DNA from: Methanomassiliicoccaceae archaeon
GTDB lineage: Archaea > Thermoplasmatota > Thermoplasmata > Methanomassiliicoccales > Methanomethylophilaceae
Assembly (NCBI GenBank): GCA_009776625.1
Contig: WRNL01000010.1
Location: 1 to 20,962 of the forward strand
Reading direction: 5' to 3'
Length of the DNA: 20,962 nt
Shown piece after piece: positions 13,815-20,923 of this stretch. The notes beneath the pieces were generated by a model. That model was not told where the DNA came from. It saw only the letters and a program-made list of their open reading frames with translations, and ran no database searches. Both the position numbers and the translations under genes were made by a program. How positions within the stretch are numbered: position 1 is the first letter of the stretch; every line of letters starts with the position of its first letter.

Positions 13815-14919
13815 GATAGACTATTCGGAAGTTTCAGGGAAGAGGGCGGAGTGCCCGGAGGGATGCGGCCTGTGCTGCCTGTGCCAGCCGGAGGTCCTCG
13901 CGGAGGAGAGGCATTTCTTCGAGAAGAGCCACCCGAGGGCGCTCGTGAGGAGCAAGGGGCCGGAGCCGTACCTCGCGCTCGCGCTGAAGAAAGGCAGGGG
14001 CTCCTGCGTGTTCCTCGAGGGGCGGAGGTGCGCCGTGTACGGGGACAGGCCCGCCTACTGCAGGCAGTTCCCCTACCACATCTACGTGGGGGACAGGGTC
14101 AAGGTGGAGCTTGACCTCTCCTGCAGGGGCGTCTGGGCCGGCGCGGGCGAGGACGCCGAGGCGGCGGCGAGGGCGATCGTGTCCAAGGCCGAGGGCAGGA
14201 TAAAGAGGGCGGTCAAGGAGGCGGGGGAGGTGTACTCGGAGTTCTACCGCAACTGCAGGGAGGCGGGGGTGATGGGGGACCCCGCCGAGATAAGGGCGGC
14301 GGTGTCCAGGAACCTCGACAGGTTCGCCGACCTGCCCTACCTGAGCAAGGTGATGGAGATGACCATGATCGAGCCGTCGATGTCCCTCGACGGCGTGAAG
14401 GAGGGGCCGGCTGACATGGATGGGATGGCCGAGGCGGCCATGGAGGCCGCCATGGAGTCGATGGCCGCCGACGACCCTGTCTACGCCCCCGTGTACTGCG
14501 ACGAGGGGTGGAACTGGAACATGTTCCTCGCCGATGCCGATAGGGGGACGATAGACTGGATGGTCCTCGACGACGAGGGGGACCTGGCGAAGAAGGGCTC
14601 CGTGAGGGCGTCGGACATCGCGCTGAGGCCACTGGATCCAGGGGGGAGGGAGGCCTTGACGGAGTACGTATCCGTGCTCAACCAGAGGGACAGCTTCCTC
14701 GGGAACGTGTTCAGCCTGATGGACGCCACCGGCTACGAGGACGACATGGCTAACGCCTACTACGGGTGCCTGTCGACGACCATACTGGATCTTCTGTGGA
14801 GGGCGTCGCTCATAGACCACTTCATGGGGACGGGCATGGGCGCCAAAGGGATACGCGAGGCGGTTATATTCTACGACATGGACAGGCTGGATGCGCCGAC
14901 CATAGGGGCCTTCGTCTGA
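13801..14919 (+). CDS. YkgJ-type cysteine-cluster protein with long C-terminal region
   Basis: Residues 15-95 match the YkgJ family of putative Fe-S or zinc binding proteins: CPEGCGLCCLC (Cys18, 22, 25, 26, 28), then SCVFLEGRRCAVYGDRPAYCRQFP (Cys69, 77, 87). Most members are 100-250 residues; this one is 372. The extra C-terminal 220 residues contain an acidic Ala/Met-rich linker (DMDGMAEAAMEAAMESMAADD) and an unrecognised domain with WNWNMFLAD, DWMVLDDEGDLAKKGS and a helical end. I chose ATG 13801 because GGGGAGG (13788-13794) lies 6 nt before it; ATG 13795 directly abuts that site. The gene overlaps pyrC by 14 nt. Its stop abuts that of the convergent ATPase gene. Function is unknown. Confidence 0.85.
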   Translation: MQGIEIDYSEVSGKRAECPEGCGLCCLCQPEVLAEERHFFEKSHPRALVRSKGPEPYLALALKKGRGSCVFLEGRRCAVYGDRPAYCRQFPYHIYVGDRVKVELDLSCRGVWAGAGEDAEAAARAIVSKAEGRIKRAVKEAGEVYSEFYRNCREAGVMGDPAEIRAAVSRNLDRFADLPYLSKVMEMTMIEPSMSLDGVKEGPADMDGMAEAAMEAAMESMAADDPVYAPVYCDEGWNWNMFLADADRGTIDWMVLDDEGDLAKKGSVRASDIALRPLDPGGREALTEYVSVLNQRDSFLGNVFSLMDATGYEDDMANAYYGCLSTTILDLLWRASLIDHFMGTGMGAKGIREAVIFYDMDRLDAPTIGAFV

Positions 14920-16188
14920 TCAGTCCCTGAGGCAGCCGATCGGCACGACGAGGACCCCGTCCTCCCGCCGGTACGCGTACTCCGTCGCCGTGAGCACCAT
15001 CAGGAAGGAAGGCTGGCTCATGCGGTCGGTGTCCACCTTGTCCCTAAGCCTTTTGAGGCTCTCTGCGCCTTTGTCTATGCCGTTCGGCCCGAGCTTCACT
15101 TCGACGGCGCCCCATCTGCCGTCCAAGAGGTGGACCACGGCATCCGCCTCCAGGCCGTAGCGGTCGCGGTAGTGGAACACCTCCCCGTCGAGCGTCTGGG
15201 AGTACACCCTGAGGTCCCTCGTGCACAACGACTCGAAGAGGAGCCCGAACGTGTTGAGGTCCTCTAGGAGCCTCTCAGGGGATGCCTGCATCACGGCCGC
15301 CGCTATGGAAGGATCCACAAAATGCCTTTTCGGGGATGCGACGGCAGCGGATTTAGAGCGCATGGAGGGGTTCCATGCAGGGGCGTCCTCGACGACGAAT
15401 ATGTTCCTCAAGGCGTTGATGTAAGAGGACACGGTCTTGTCCGACACCCGGTCGTCGTCCCCCGCCATGTCCCTCTTTATTGTCGTCATGTTGACTGTGG
15501 AGGAGACGTTCCTCGAAAGGGACCTCATGATCTCACGTGCTGTAGTGGGCGACCTCTGCACGCCGTCCCCCATGGACAGGTTAGCGTTGACGATCGAATC
15601 CACATAGCTCTGCATCTCCTTCATCACGAACCTCTTCGGCATGTTGATCAGGCCCGGCCACCCTCCCCTCACCATGGCCGAGGAGAGCCCCTCTAAGGAC
15701 AGGCCGGAGCTTGCGCCTATCTCATGCCGCCCGTCGAACAGGCATCCCAGGGACACAGAGCCGTTCGATTCATTCGACTCGAAAAGGCTCATGGGCCTAA
15801 TCTTCAGCCTAGATATCCTCCCTGCGCCGGAATGGCGGGTCGGGTCGTCATGGGGGGATGCGGAGCCGGTGAGGATGAACTGCCCCGGCTTCCCCTTCCT
15901 CTCGTCGACTGTGTATTTTATAGCATTCCATAGATTCGGAGCCACCTGCCACTCGTCTATGAGGCGCGGAGTGTCCCCTTCGAGCAGGACCGAGGGTTTC
16001 AGGTTTGCCATTTCAAGGTAGGATTTGGAATGTTTCGGGTCGTGCAAGGATATCATGCTCGCGGCGTATTCTGCCGCCGTACGTGTCTTCCCGCACCATT
16101 TCACCCCCTCGATGAGCACGGCGCCAGAGTGCTCCAGCATCTCTTTGAGGTACGGGTCTATCACCCTAGGCATGTAGGGATCGTTCAT
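14920..16188 (-). CDS. AAA_14 / DUF4143 ATPase
   Basis: This 422-residue protein is a member of the common archaeal and gut-bacterial ATPase family with an AAA_14 N-terminal and DUF4143 C-terminal domain. Walker A is GVKWCGKT (28-35), Walker B RLIDEW (75-80) and the sensor strand FILTGSAS (104-111), followed by GRISRLKIRPMSLFES, a family hallmark. The C-terminal domain has a PD-(D/E)XK-like layout: Glu347 and Asp349 in GLEADAVV, then Glu363 and Lys365 in AVEVKLG. Nuclease activity has not been established for the family. Start: ATG 16188 is 22-30 nt after a TATA-like box (16210-16218), consistent with a leaderless transcript; an in-frame GTG at 16209 overlaps that promoter. Three 23-bp palindromic repeats lie directly upstream. 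These genes are often multicopy and probably mobile or defensive, by inference. Confidence 0.92.
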   Translation of the reverse strand: MNDPYMPRVIDPYLKEMLEHSGAVLIEGVKWCGKTRTAAEYAASMISLHDPKHSKSYLEMANLKPSVLLEGDTPRLIDEWQVAPNLWNAIKYTVDERKGKPGQFILTGSASPHDDPTRHSGAGRISRLKIRPMSLFESNESNGSVSLGCLFDGRHEIGASSGLSLEGLSSAMVRGGWPGLINMPKRFVMKEMQSYVDSIVNANLSMGDGVQRSPTTAREIMRSLSRNVSSTVNMTTIKRDMAGDDDRVSDKTVSSYINALRNIFVVEDAPAWNPSMRSKSAAVASPKRHFVDPSIAAAVMQASPERLLEDLNTFGLLFESLCTRDLRVYSQTLDGEVFHYRDRYGLEADAVVHLLDGRWGAVEVKLGPNGIDKGAESLKRLRDKVDTDRMSQPSFLMVLTATEYAYRREDGVLVVPIGCLRD

Positions 16189-16209
16189 AGGATCTGGATG
16201 TGTTTCCAC

Positions 16210-16218
16210 ATATTATTA
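16210..16218 (-). promoter_or_regulatory. TATA-like box for the DUF4143 ATPase
   Basis: The minus strand reads TTAATAATA. It abuts repeat 1 of the upstream array and lies 22-30 nt before ATG 16188. Confidence 0.55.
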
Positions 16219-16287
16219 ACTTCCGTAATTTGCGGTAACGGACTTCCGTAATTTACGGTAACGGACTTCCGCAATTTACGGAAATGG
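16219..16287. repeat. Three tandem 23-bp repeats, each holding a palindrome
   Basis: Copies lie at 16219-16241, 16242-16264 and 16265-16287 with no spacer; a partial fourth begins at 16288 (ATTTCC). Each contains CCGTAATTTACGG, or a one- or two-base variant, a palindrome of two 6-bp arms around a central T. Repeat 2 has the exact palindrome and repeat 3 extends the symmetry to TTCCG...CGGAA. The array lies immediately upstream of the TATA-like box of the ATPase gene and after the arsM stop. It looks like a multi-site operator or iteron-like array. Confidence 0.85.
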
Positions 16288-16328
16288 ATTTCCTGTTCGT
16301 AGCCCCATGCCGGAACGGTTTGGCGGGG

Positions 16329-17372
16329 TCAGCAGCACGGCCCCGCCTCAGACCCTCCGCCCCCGTCTTTCGGCGCGCACCCGTCGAACCTCCCGAAATG
16401 CACAGAGCGGTCGCCGGTCACCCTGAACGCCCCGGCGTAGCGGGTGCGGGAGACCATTGATGCCGTGTTGCCGCAGACGAGCATCGGTTTCCCTGTGAAG
16501 AACCGGTGATGGTCGTCGAGGTCGAAGAAGTGGGGGTGGCCGGGTATGCTGCCGTCGTAAGTGGCGGTCTGCCCGTAGTCCTCGCAGATGTCCTCCAGGT
16601 CGTCGAGCTTGAACGCCCTCACCGTCCGCGACGAGAAGTTCGCGAAGCCTATCTTGTCCTTGACATCCCCCTCCGAGAACCCGACGTTGCGGACGCTGGT
16701 GTAACGGAAGTCCGCCCAGCCGGCCTTTGCCATTAGCCTGCGGAAATCCTCCGTGTACATCACGCCGCCCAGGCACTCCCCCCGTAGCAACGGGTCTGCC
16801 GCCAACGCATCCGGGATGCGCCGGTCGGAGAACACGTCCGAGAAGAACAGCTCGCCGCCAGGCCTGAGGACGCGGTATATCTCATCGAACACCCGCTCCT
16901 TGGCAGGGGACAGGTTGATGACGCAGTTGGATATGACGACGTCGACGCTCCCGTCCTCCACGCCGAGCGCCGCCAGGTCCTCGATGTACCCCTGCGCGAA
17001 CCTCACGTTCGAGGACTCGAAGCCGAAGCGCCGGCACTGCTCCTCCTGGTACTTCATGGCGGTCCCGATCTGCTCCTCCGTCATGTCGACGCCGATCACG
17101 CGCCCGGACTCCCCGACCAGCTTGGACGCTATGTACACGTCCCTCCCCGTCCCGCACCCCAGGTCGAGCACGGTCGCACCCTCGAGGAGCGGGGGCAGGG
17201 GCGAGCCGCAGCCGTAGAACCGGTCCAGTATCTCGTCCGCGATCAGGGGCAGGACCCCCTCTATCTCCACGGGCGGCGCCCCTGTGCAGCAGCACGTGCT
17301 CGTCGTCAGGTCTTCCCTGCTCTGCAGTTTCTTGCCATAGTATTCCTTGACTTGCTTGATTATTTCGTCCAT
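16329..17372 (-). CDS. arsM: Arsenite S-adenosylmethionine methyltransferase
   Basis: This 347-residue enzyme should methylate arsenite to methylated arsenicals using SAM. The SAM-binding motif is VLDLGCGTG (68-76) followed by GVDMTEEQ and SNCVINLSPAKERVF. Conserved cysteines of ArsM are present: the Cys-rich TSTCCCTG (27-29), Cys54 (YGCG), Cys200 (GECLGG) and Cys263 (LEDICEDYGQ). The last 50 residues, including CAPKDGG and the terminal CC, are typical of an archaeal and bacterial ArsM group with an extra C-terminal extension. The ATG at 17372 follows GGAAGGTG; an upstream ATG at 17390 overlaps the arsR stop as TGATG and could be used by coupling, adding 6 residues. The large open frame reaching 17780 is a shadow of arsR. 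Confidence 0.93.
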   Translation of the reverse strand: MDEIIKQVKEYYGKKLQSREDLTTSTCCCTGAPPVEIEGVLPLIADEILDRFYGCGSPLPPLLEGATVLDLGCGTGRDVYIASKLVGESGRVIGVDMTEEQIGTAMKYQEEQCRRFGFESSNVRFAQGYIEDLAALGVEDGSVDVVISNCVINLSPAKERVFDEIYRVLRPGGELFFSDVFSDRRIPDALAADPLLRGECLGGVMYTEDFRRLMAKAGWADFRYTSVRNVGFSEGDVKDKIGFANFSSRTVRAFKLDDLEDICEDYGQTATYDGSIPGHPHFFDLDDHHRFFTGKPMLVCGNTASMVSRTRYAGAFRVTGDRSVHFGRFDGCAPKDGGGGSEAGPCC

Positions 17373-17389
17373 GTCTGTTTCACCTTCCA

Positions 17390-17758
17390 TCACTCTTTGC
17401 AACCGGTCTTTTTTCCCGAGCAGCAGCGCGCCCTCCGGTCGGCGGCCTCGGCCCCCGCCCTGCGGCAGATGCAGTCGGGCTTTGCCGTCGTTATGTCCTC
17501 CAAGAACGCCCGGACGGCCCCGACGGCGTCGCCGTCCTGCGAGTAGTACGTCCATTTGCCGTCCCTGCGCCCCTTCACCAGACCGCACCCGCAGAGGATG
17601 CCCATATGGTGCGAGAGCGTGGGCTGCGTTATCCCCAGCTTGCACAGGATCTCGCAGGCGCAGAGCTCCCCGCAGGAGAGCATGTCCATTATCATCAGCC
17701 TGTTCGGGTCCGACAGCGCCTTGAACATACCCCCATGCACCCTGTACTTGTCGTCCAT
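17390..17758 (-). CDS. arsR: ArsR-family metalloid-responsive repressor
   Basis: This 122-residue winged-helix repressor has the ArsR/SmtB layout: FKALSDPNRLMIMDML, then GELCACEIL (the metalloid-sensing Cys motif, ELCxCxL type), the recognition helix TQPTLSHHMGIL, and the wing GRRDGKWTYYS. The C-terminus is Cys-rich (CICRR, CCSGKKTGCKE), which could add ligands. It should repress arsR-arsM until arsenite binds. It overlaps the start region of arsM by one base at TGATG. The promoter just upstream contains a 6-bp inverted repeat overlapping the TATA-like box, consistent with autorepression, and the ATG lies close to the predicted transcription start. Confidence 0.93.
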   Translation of the reverse strand: MDDKYRVHGGMFKALSDPNRLMIMDMLSCGELCACEILCKLGITQPTLSHHMGILCGCGLVKGRRDGKWTYYSQDGDAVGAVRAFLEDITTAKPDCICRRAGAEAADRRARCCSGKKTGCKE

Positions 17759-17768
17759 CGGGTAACAT

Positions 17769-17784
17769 ATAGATAATCATCTAT
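17769..17784. promoter_or_regulatory. Candidate ArsR operator
   Basis: ATAGAT (17769-17774) and ATCTAT (17779-17784) form a perfect inverted repeat with a 4-base spacer, 11 nt upstream of the arsR ATG and touching the TATA-like ATAAATA on the minus strand (17782-17788). This fits the size and place of ArsR/SmtB operators. Confidence 0.65.
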
Positions 17785-17844
17785 TTATGTTTGTCCTCTC
17801 GCATGCGGCTCCCCCCTTTAGATAAAAAGAAACGAACACGATAC

Positions 17845-17853
17845 TTTCAAATA
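17845..17853 (+). promoter_or_regulatory. Weak TATA-like element for the Sm-eL37-purF block
   Basis: TTTCAAATA lies 31-39 nt before the ATG at 17885. It is a weak match; no better element is seen between arsR and this block. Confidence 0.35.
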
Positions 17854-17884
17854 CTGTATCCCTTATGGAGCCTCAGTGGGATCA

Positions 17885-18100
17885 ATGATCAAGCCATTGT
17901 CTGTTCTCAGCCAGTCGACGAGCAAGAACGTGATCGTCGAGCTGAAAGGAAAGAGGGAGTACCGCGGCGTGCTCGACGGGTACGACCCTCACATGAACGT
18001 GGTGCTGAAGAACGCCGAGGAGTTCCACAACGGGGAACCGGTAAGGAAGATCAGCTTGGTCATCGTCCGCGGGGACAACGTAATCTACATTTCACCATAA
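17885..18100 (+). CDS. Archaeal Sm-like (LSm) RNA-binding protein
   Basis: This 71-residue protein has the Sm fold. Sm1 is VIVELKGKREYRGVLDGYDPHMNVVLKNAEE and Sm2 is LVIVRGDNVIYI, both with the RNA-contacting residues (Asp-x-x-x-Asn and Gly-Asp-Asn). Archaeal Sm proteins form heptameric rings that bind U-rich RNA. ATG 17885 gives the usual N-terminus; a GTG at 17876 is also in frame but adds only three residues. The eL37 gene starts 13 nt after the stop, a gene order conserved in many euryarchaea. Confidence 0.95.
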   Translation: MIKPLSVLSQSTSKNVIVELKGKREYRGVLDGYDPHMNVVLKNAEEFHNGEPVRKISLVIVRGDNVIYISP

Positions 18101-18113
18101 GGAGACACAGATC

Positions 18114-18284
18114 ATGGGAACAGGAACACCGGCACAGGGAAGGCACAACAAATTCAAGACCCATATACCCTGCCGCAGATGCGGTAAGCGCGCATATCAC
18201 GCGAGGAGGGGGGTCTGCGCCTCGTGCGGCTATGGCAAGACCGCGAAGATGAGATCCTACAACTGGGCCAAAGCTCACGACTAA
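18114..18284 (+). CDS. rpl37e: 50S ribosomal protein L37e (eL37)
   Basis: This 56-residue zinc-ribbon protein of the large ribosomal subunit reads MGTGTPAQGRHNKFKTHIPC at its start. It carries a C-x2-C, 14 residues, C-x2-C zinc site (PCRRCGKRAYH and VCASCGYG) and a basic C-terminus (KTAKMRSYNWAKAHD). GGAG at 18101-18104 precedes the ATG. The gene is short and easily missed. It lies between the Sm-like gene and purF, with 13 and 8 nt gaps, so all three are likely co-transcribed. Confidence 0.95.
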   Translation: MGTGTPAQGRHNKFKTHIPCRRCGKRAYHARRGVCASCGYGKTAKMRSYNWAKAHD

Positions 18285-18292
18285 GGGTGCCC

Positions 18293-19699
18293 ATGTCTGG
18301 GCCTAATCACAGCTGCGGGGTGGCAGGGATAGCCTCTGCGAGCGATGTCGTGTCGTCTTTGCAGAAGTCGCTGATGATAATCCAACACCGCGGTCAGGAG
18401 AGCGCGGGCATAACCGTTTTCGATAAAGGCGAGCTTCAGACGGTCAGGGACAACGGCCTCGTGCATGCTGTCCTGACCGACGAGAGCATAGCGCACCTGA
18501 GAGGCAAGGTCGGCGTGGGGCACGTGAGGTACTCCACCGCCAGCTCGAAGAGCGTCCTCAACGCCCAGCCCATGACGGTCGGGACGGGTTTCGGGGCGGT
18601 CGCCGTCGCCCACAACGGGGACATCACCAACTACGACGAGCTCGTGGGCGGCTACAAGGCGAGGGGGGCGTCGTTCCTCACGGAGTCCGACAGCGAGCTG
18701 GTGGCGGCGGTCCTCGGCAAGCACATGGCCCTGCACAACGACCCGGTGAAGGCGATGAAGGGCATGATGGGGGAGCTCGAGGGATCCTTCGCCCTCGTGA
18801 TAATGATAAACGACAGGCTGTTCGGGATGAGGGACCCCTACGGTCTGATGCCGCTCTGCATAGGCGGGATCGAGGGCGGGCACATAATCGTCTCCGAGAG
18901 CGCCGCCGTGGACGCTCTGAACGGCACGTTCATAAGGGACGTCGCCCCGGGGGAGATAGTCGAGGTGATGCATGACCGCTTCGTGCCGCACCAGGCCGTG
19001 ACCCACAGGCACAAGGCGCACTGCATGTTCGAGTGGGTGTACTTCGCGAGGCCCGACTCCGTGATCGACGGCAGGGAGGTCTACGACGTGAGGAAGAGGA
19101 TCGGGGAGATCCTCGCCAAGGAATGCCCCGCCGATGTTGACATGATCATGCCGATACCGGACTCCGGGCGGGCGCATGCCATCGGGTTCTCCATCGCGTC
19201 GGGGATACAATACGAGGAGGGGTTCATGAAGAACCGCTTCGCCGAGAGGACGTTCATACTCCCCGACCAGAGCGAGAGGGAGCTGGCGGTCTCGATGAAG
19301 ATGAACCCCATCAAGAGCACAGTCAAAGGCAAGCGCATGGTGATCGTCGACGACAGCATAGTCAGGGGCACCACCCTCAAGAAGCTGATCTCGATGCTCA
19401 GGGTGGCAGGGGCCAAGGAGGTCCACGTGCGCGTGGGCAGCCCCCCCGTGGTCGCCCCCTGCTACTACGGGGTGGACATGAGGTCGAGGGACCAGTTCGT
19501 GGCTAACGGGCACACGCTGGACGAGGTCCGCGACATAATAGGGGCTGACAGCCTGGGGTACATAAGCATCGAGGGCCTGATCGCGGCGATCGGCAAGCCG
19601 GAGGGGGACCTGTGCCTAGGGTGCGTCAACGGGAAGTACCCCACGCGCATACCCGGCGAGGCGGAGAGGTTCCAGTCCACCCTGATGTCCGACTTCTGA
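18293..19699 (+). CDS. purF: Amidophosphoribosyltransferase
   Basis: PurF makes phosphoribosylamine from PRPP and glutamine, the first committed step of purine synthesis. The 468-residue protein begins MSGPNHSC, so Cys8 would become the N-terminal nucleophile after removal of a 7-residue propeptide. The glutaminase region shows QHRGQESAGI, HVRYST and HNGDITNY; the phosphoribosyltransferase region has the PRPP loop VIVDDSIVRGTT (349-361). Cys244, Cys390, Cys441 and Cys444 (CLGC) match the four 4Fe-4S ligands of the Bacillus-type enzyme, so a cluster is expected. The start at 18293 lies 8 nt after the eL37 stop. The gene appears intact. Confidence 0.96.
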   Translation: MSGPNHSCGVAGIASASDVVSSLQKSLMIIQHRGQESAGITVFDKGELQTVRDNGLVHAVLTDESIAHLRGKVGVGHVRYSTASSKSVLNAQPMTVGTGFGAVAVAHNGDITNYDELVGGYKARGASFLTESDSELVAAVLGKHMALHNDPVKAMKGMMGELEGSFALVIMINDRLFGMRDPYGLMPLCIGGIEGGHIIVSESAAVDALNGTFIRDVAPGEIVEVMHDRFVPHQAVTHRHKAHCMFEWVYFARPDSVIDGREVYDVRKRIGEILAKECPADVDMIMPIPDSGRAHAIGFSIASGIQYEEGFMKNRFAERTFILPDQSERELAVSMKMNPIKSTVKGKRMVIVDDSIVRGTTLKKLISMLRVAGAKEVHVRVGSPPVVAPCYYGVDMRSRDQFVANGHTLDEVRDIIGADSLGYISIEGLIAAIGKPEGDLCLGCVNGKYPTRIPGEAERFQSTLMSDF

Positions 19700-19736
19700 C
19701 CGGCGGCGTTCCCTCCCGCCCGGGCGCATGCGAAGA

Positions 19737-19744
19737 TTTTATAG
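19737..19744 (+). promoter_or_regulatory. TATA-like box for the CofE-like gene
   Basis: TTTTATAG lies 26-33 nt before ATG 19771, predicting a leaderless or very short-leader transcript. Confidence 0.55.
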
Positions 19745-19770
19745 ATGAGGGTTCCCTTGCAGGACACCTT

Positions 19771-20910
19771 ATGAAAAGAAGGACCGGCACGGTTGTATCA
19801 GGGATAAGGCTGCCATTCATCTCGCAGGGCGACGACCTCGTGGGCATCGTCGTGTCGAGCGTCCTCGGGGCCGCCGAGGTCAGGGACGGCGACGTGGTCG
19901 CGGTCACGGAGAGCATAGTGGCGATATCGCAGGGTAACTTCGCGCACATAGACTCGATCGCCGAGGACGTGGAATCGAGGTTCGGCAAGGACAGGCACAT
20001 AGGGGTCGTGTTCCCGATACTGTCGAGGAACAGGTTCGCGCAGATACTCAGGGGCATCTCAAAGGGCGCGAAGAAGATAACGGTCCTGCTGAACTACCCC
20101 CAGGACGAGGTCGGGAACCCGATCATGGACCTGAAAAGATGGGACCCCTACGGCAACGGCGACGGCGGGAGGCTGTTCACCGGCAGGGAGTTCAGGGAGG
20201 AGTACGGCGAGTACGTCCACGAGTTCACCAAGATCGACTACATAGACCTGTACGAGGGCCTCAACGACAACATCGAGGTGGTGCTCAGCAGGGATCCCGC
20301 CGCGATACTGGGGATAACCAAGGACGTCATAGTCGCGGACATACACGGCAGGGAGGCGACCAGGGACTACCTGCTGAGGAAGGGCGCGGGCAAGGCCCTG
20401 ACCCTCGCGGACCTGCTGAGCGGGCCCAGCGGCTCCCGCGGCCACAACGAGAGGTACGGCCTTCTGGGGTCGAACATGTTCGGCCAGGACAGGGTCAAGC
20501 TGTTCCCGAGGGACTGCGGCGCGTTCGTCCATGCGGTCCAGGACGAGTTCCACAAGAGGGCGGGGGTCAGGCCGCACGTGATGGTCTATGCGGACGGCGC
20601 GTTCAGGGACCCGGTGTGCGGCATATGGGAGCTGGCGGACCCGGTGGTGTGCCCCGGCAACACGGAGGGGCTCGAGGGGTCGCCCAACGAGGTGAAGCTC
20701 AAGATGGTCGTGGCGGGGGAGGATGACAAGGAGGCCGCCCTCAAAAGGGCGATGGAGAGCAGGGACCAGGGCACGGTGTCGCTGGGGACCACCCCCAGGC
20801 AGTACAAGGACCTGCTGGGGAGCCTCGCGGACCTGGTGAGCGGCAGCGGCGACAAGGGGACCCCAGTCGTCCTGATACAGGGGTACTTCGACAACCTGCT
20901 GAAAGGGTGA
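19771..20910 (+). CDS. CofE-family (F420-0:gamma-glutamyl ligase-like) protein, long form
   Basis: This 379-residue protein resembles F420-0:gamma-glutamyl ligase: an N-terminal GIRLPFISQGDDLVGIVVSSV and DGDVVAVTESIVAISQGN follow the CofE pattern, although the usual Glu-Gly-Arg at the end of this segment reads Gln-Gly-Asn. Canonical CofE is about 250 residues, so the extra C-terminal region (KLFPRDCGAFVHAVQDEFHKRAG, VCGIWELADPVVCPGNTEGLEGSPNEVKLK) defines a longer subfamily found in several archaea and Firmicutes. The real substrate may differ from F420-0. GTP-dependent glutamate ligation is the plain expectation and is unproved. Transcription seems separate from purF, from the TATA-like box at 19737. 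Confidence 0.8.
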   Translation: MKRRTGTVVSGIRLPFISQGDDLVGIVVSSVLGAAEVRDGDVVAVTESIVAISQGNFAHIDSIAEDVESRFGKDRHIGVVFPILSRNRFAQILRGISKGAKKITVLLNYPQDEVGNPIMDLKRWDPYGNGDGGRLFTGREFREEYGEYVHEFTKIDYIDLYEGLNDNIEVVLSRDPAAILGITKDVIVADIHGREATRDYLLRKGAGKALTLADLLSGPSGSRGHNERYGLLGSNMFGQDRVKLFPRDCGAFVHAVQDEFHKRAGVRPHVMVYADGAFRDPVCGIWELADPVVCPGNTEGLEGSPNEVKLKMVVAGEDDKEAALKRAMESRDQGTVSLGTTPRQYKDLLGSLADLVSGSGDKGTPVVLIQGYFDNLLKG

Positions 20911-20923
20911 AGGGCGTGGGGCA

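Noticed and set aside
16219..16287. CRISPR array
   Set aside because: The repeats are contiguous, with no unique spacers, and there are no cas genes.
17373..17780. Upstream extension of the ArsM frame to position 17780
   Set aside because: The added residues are low-complexity Gly/Arg/Ala sequence from the arsR gene in another frame; the ATG near 17372 has a ribosome binding site.
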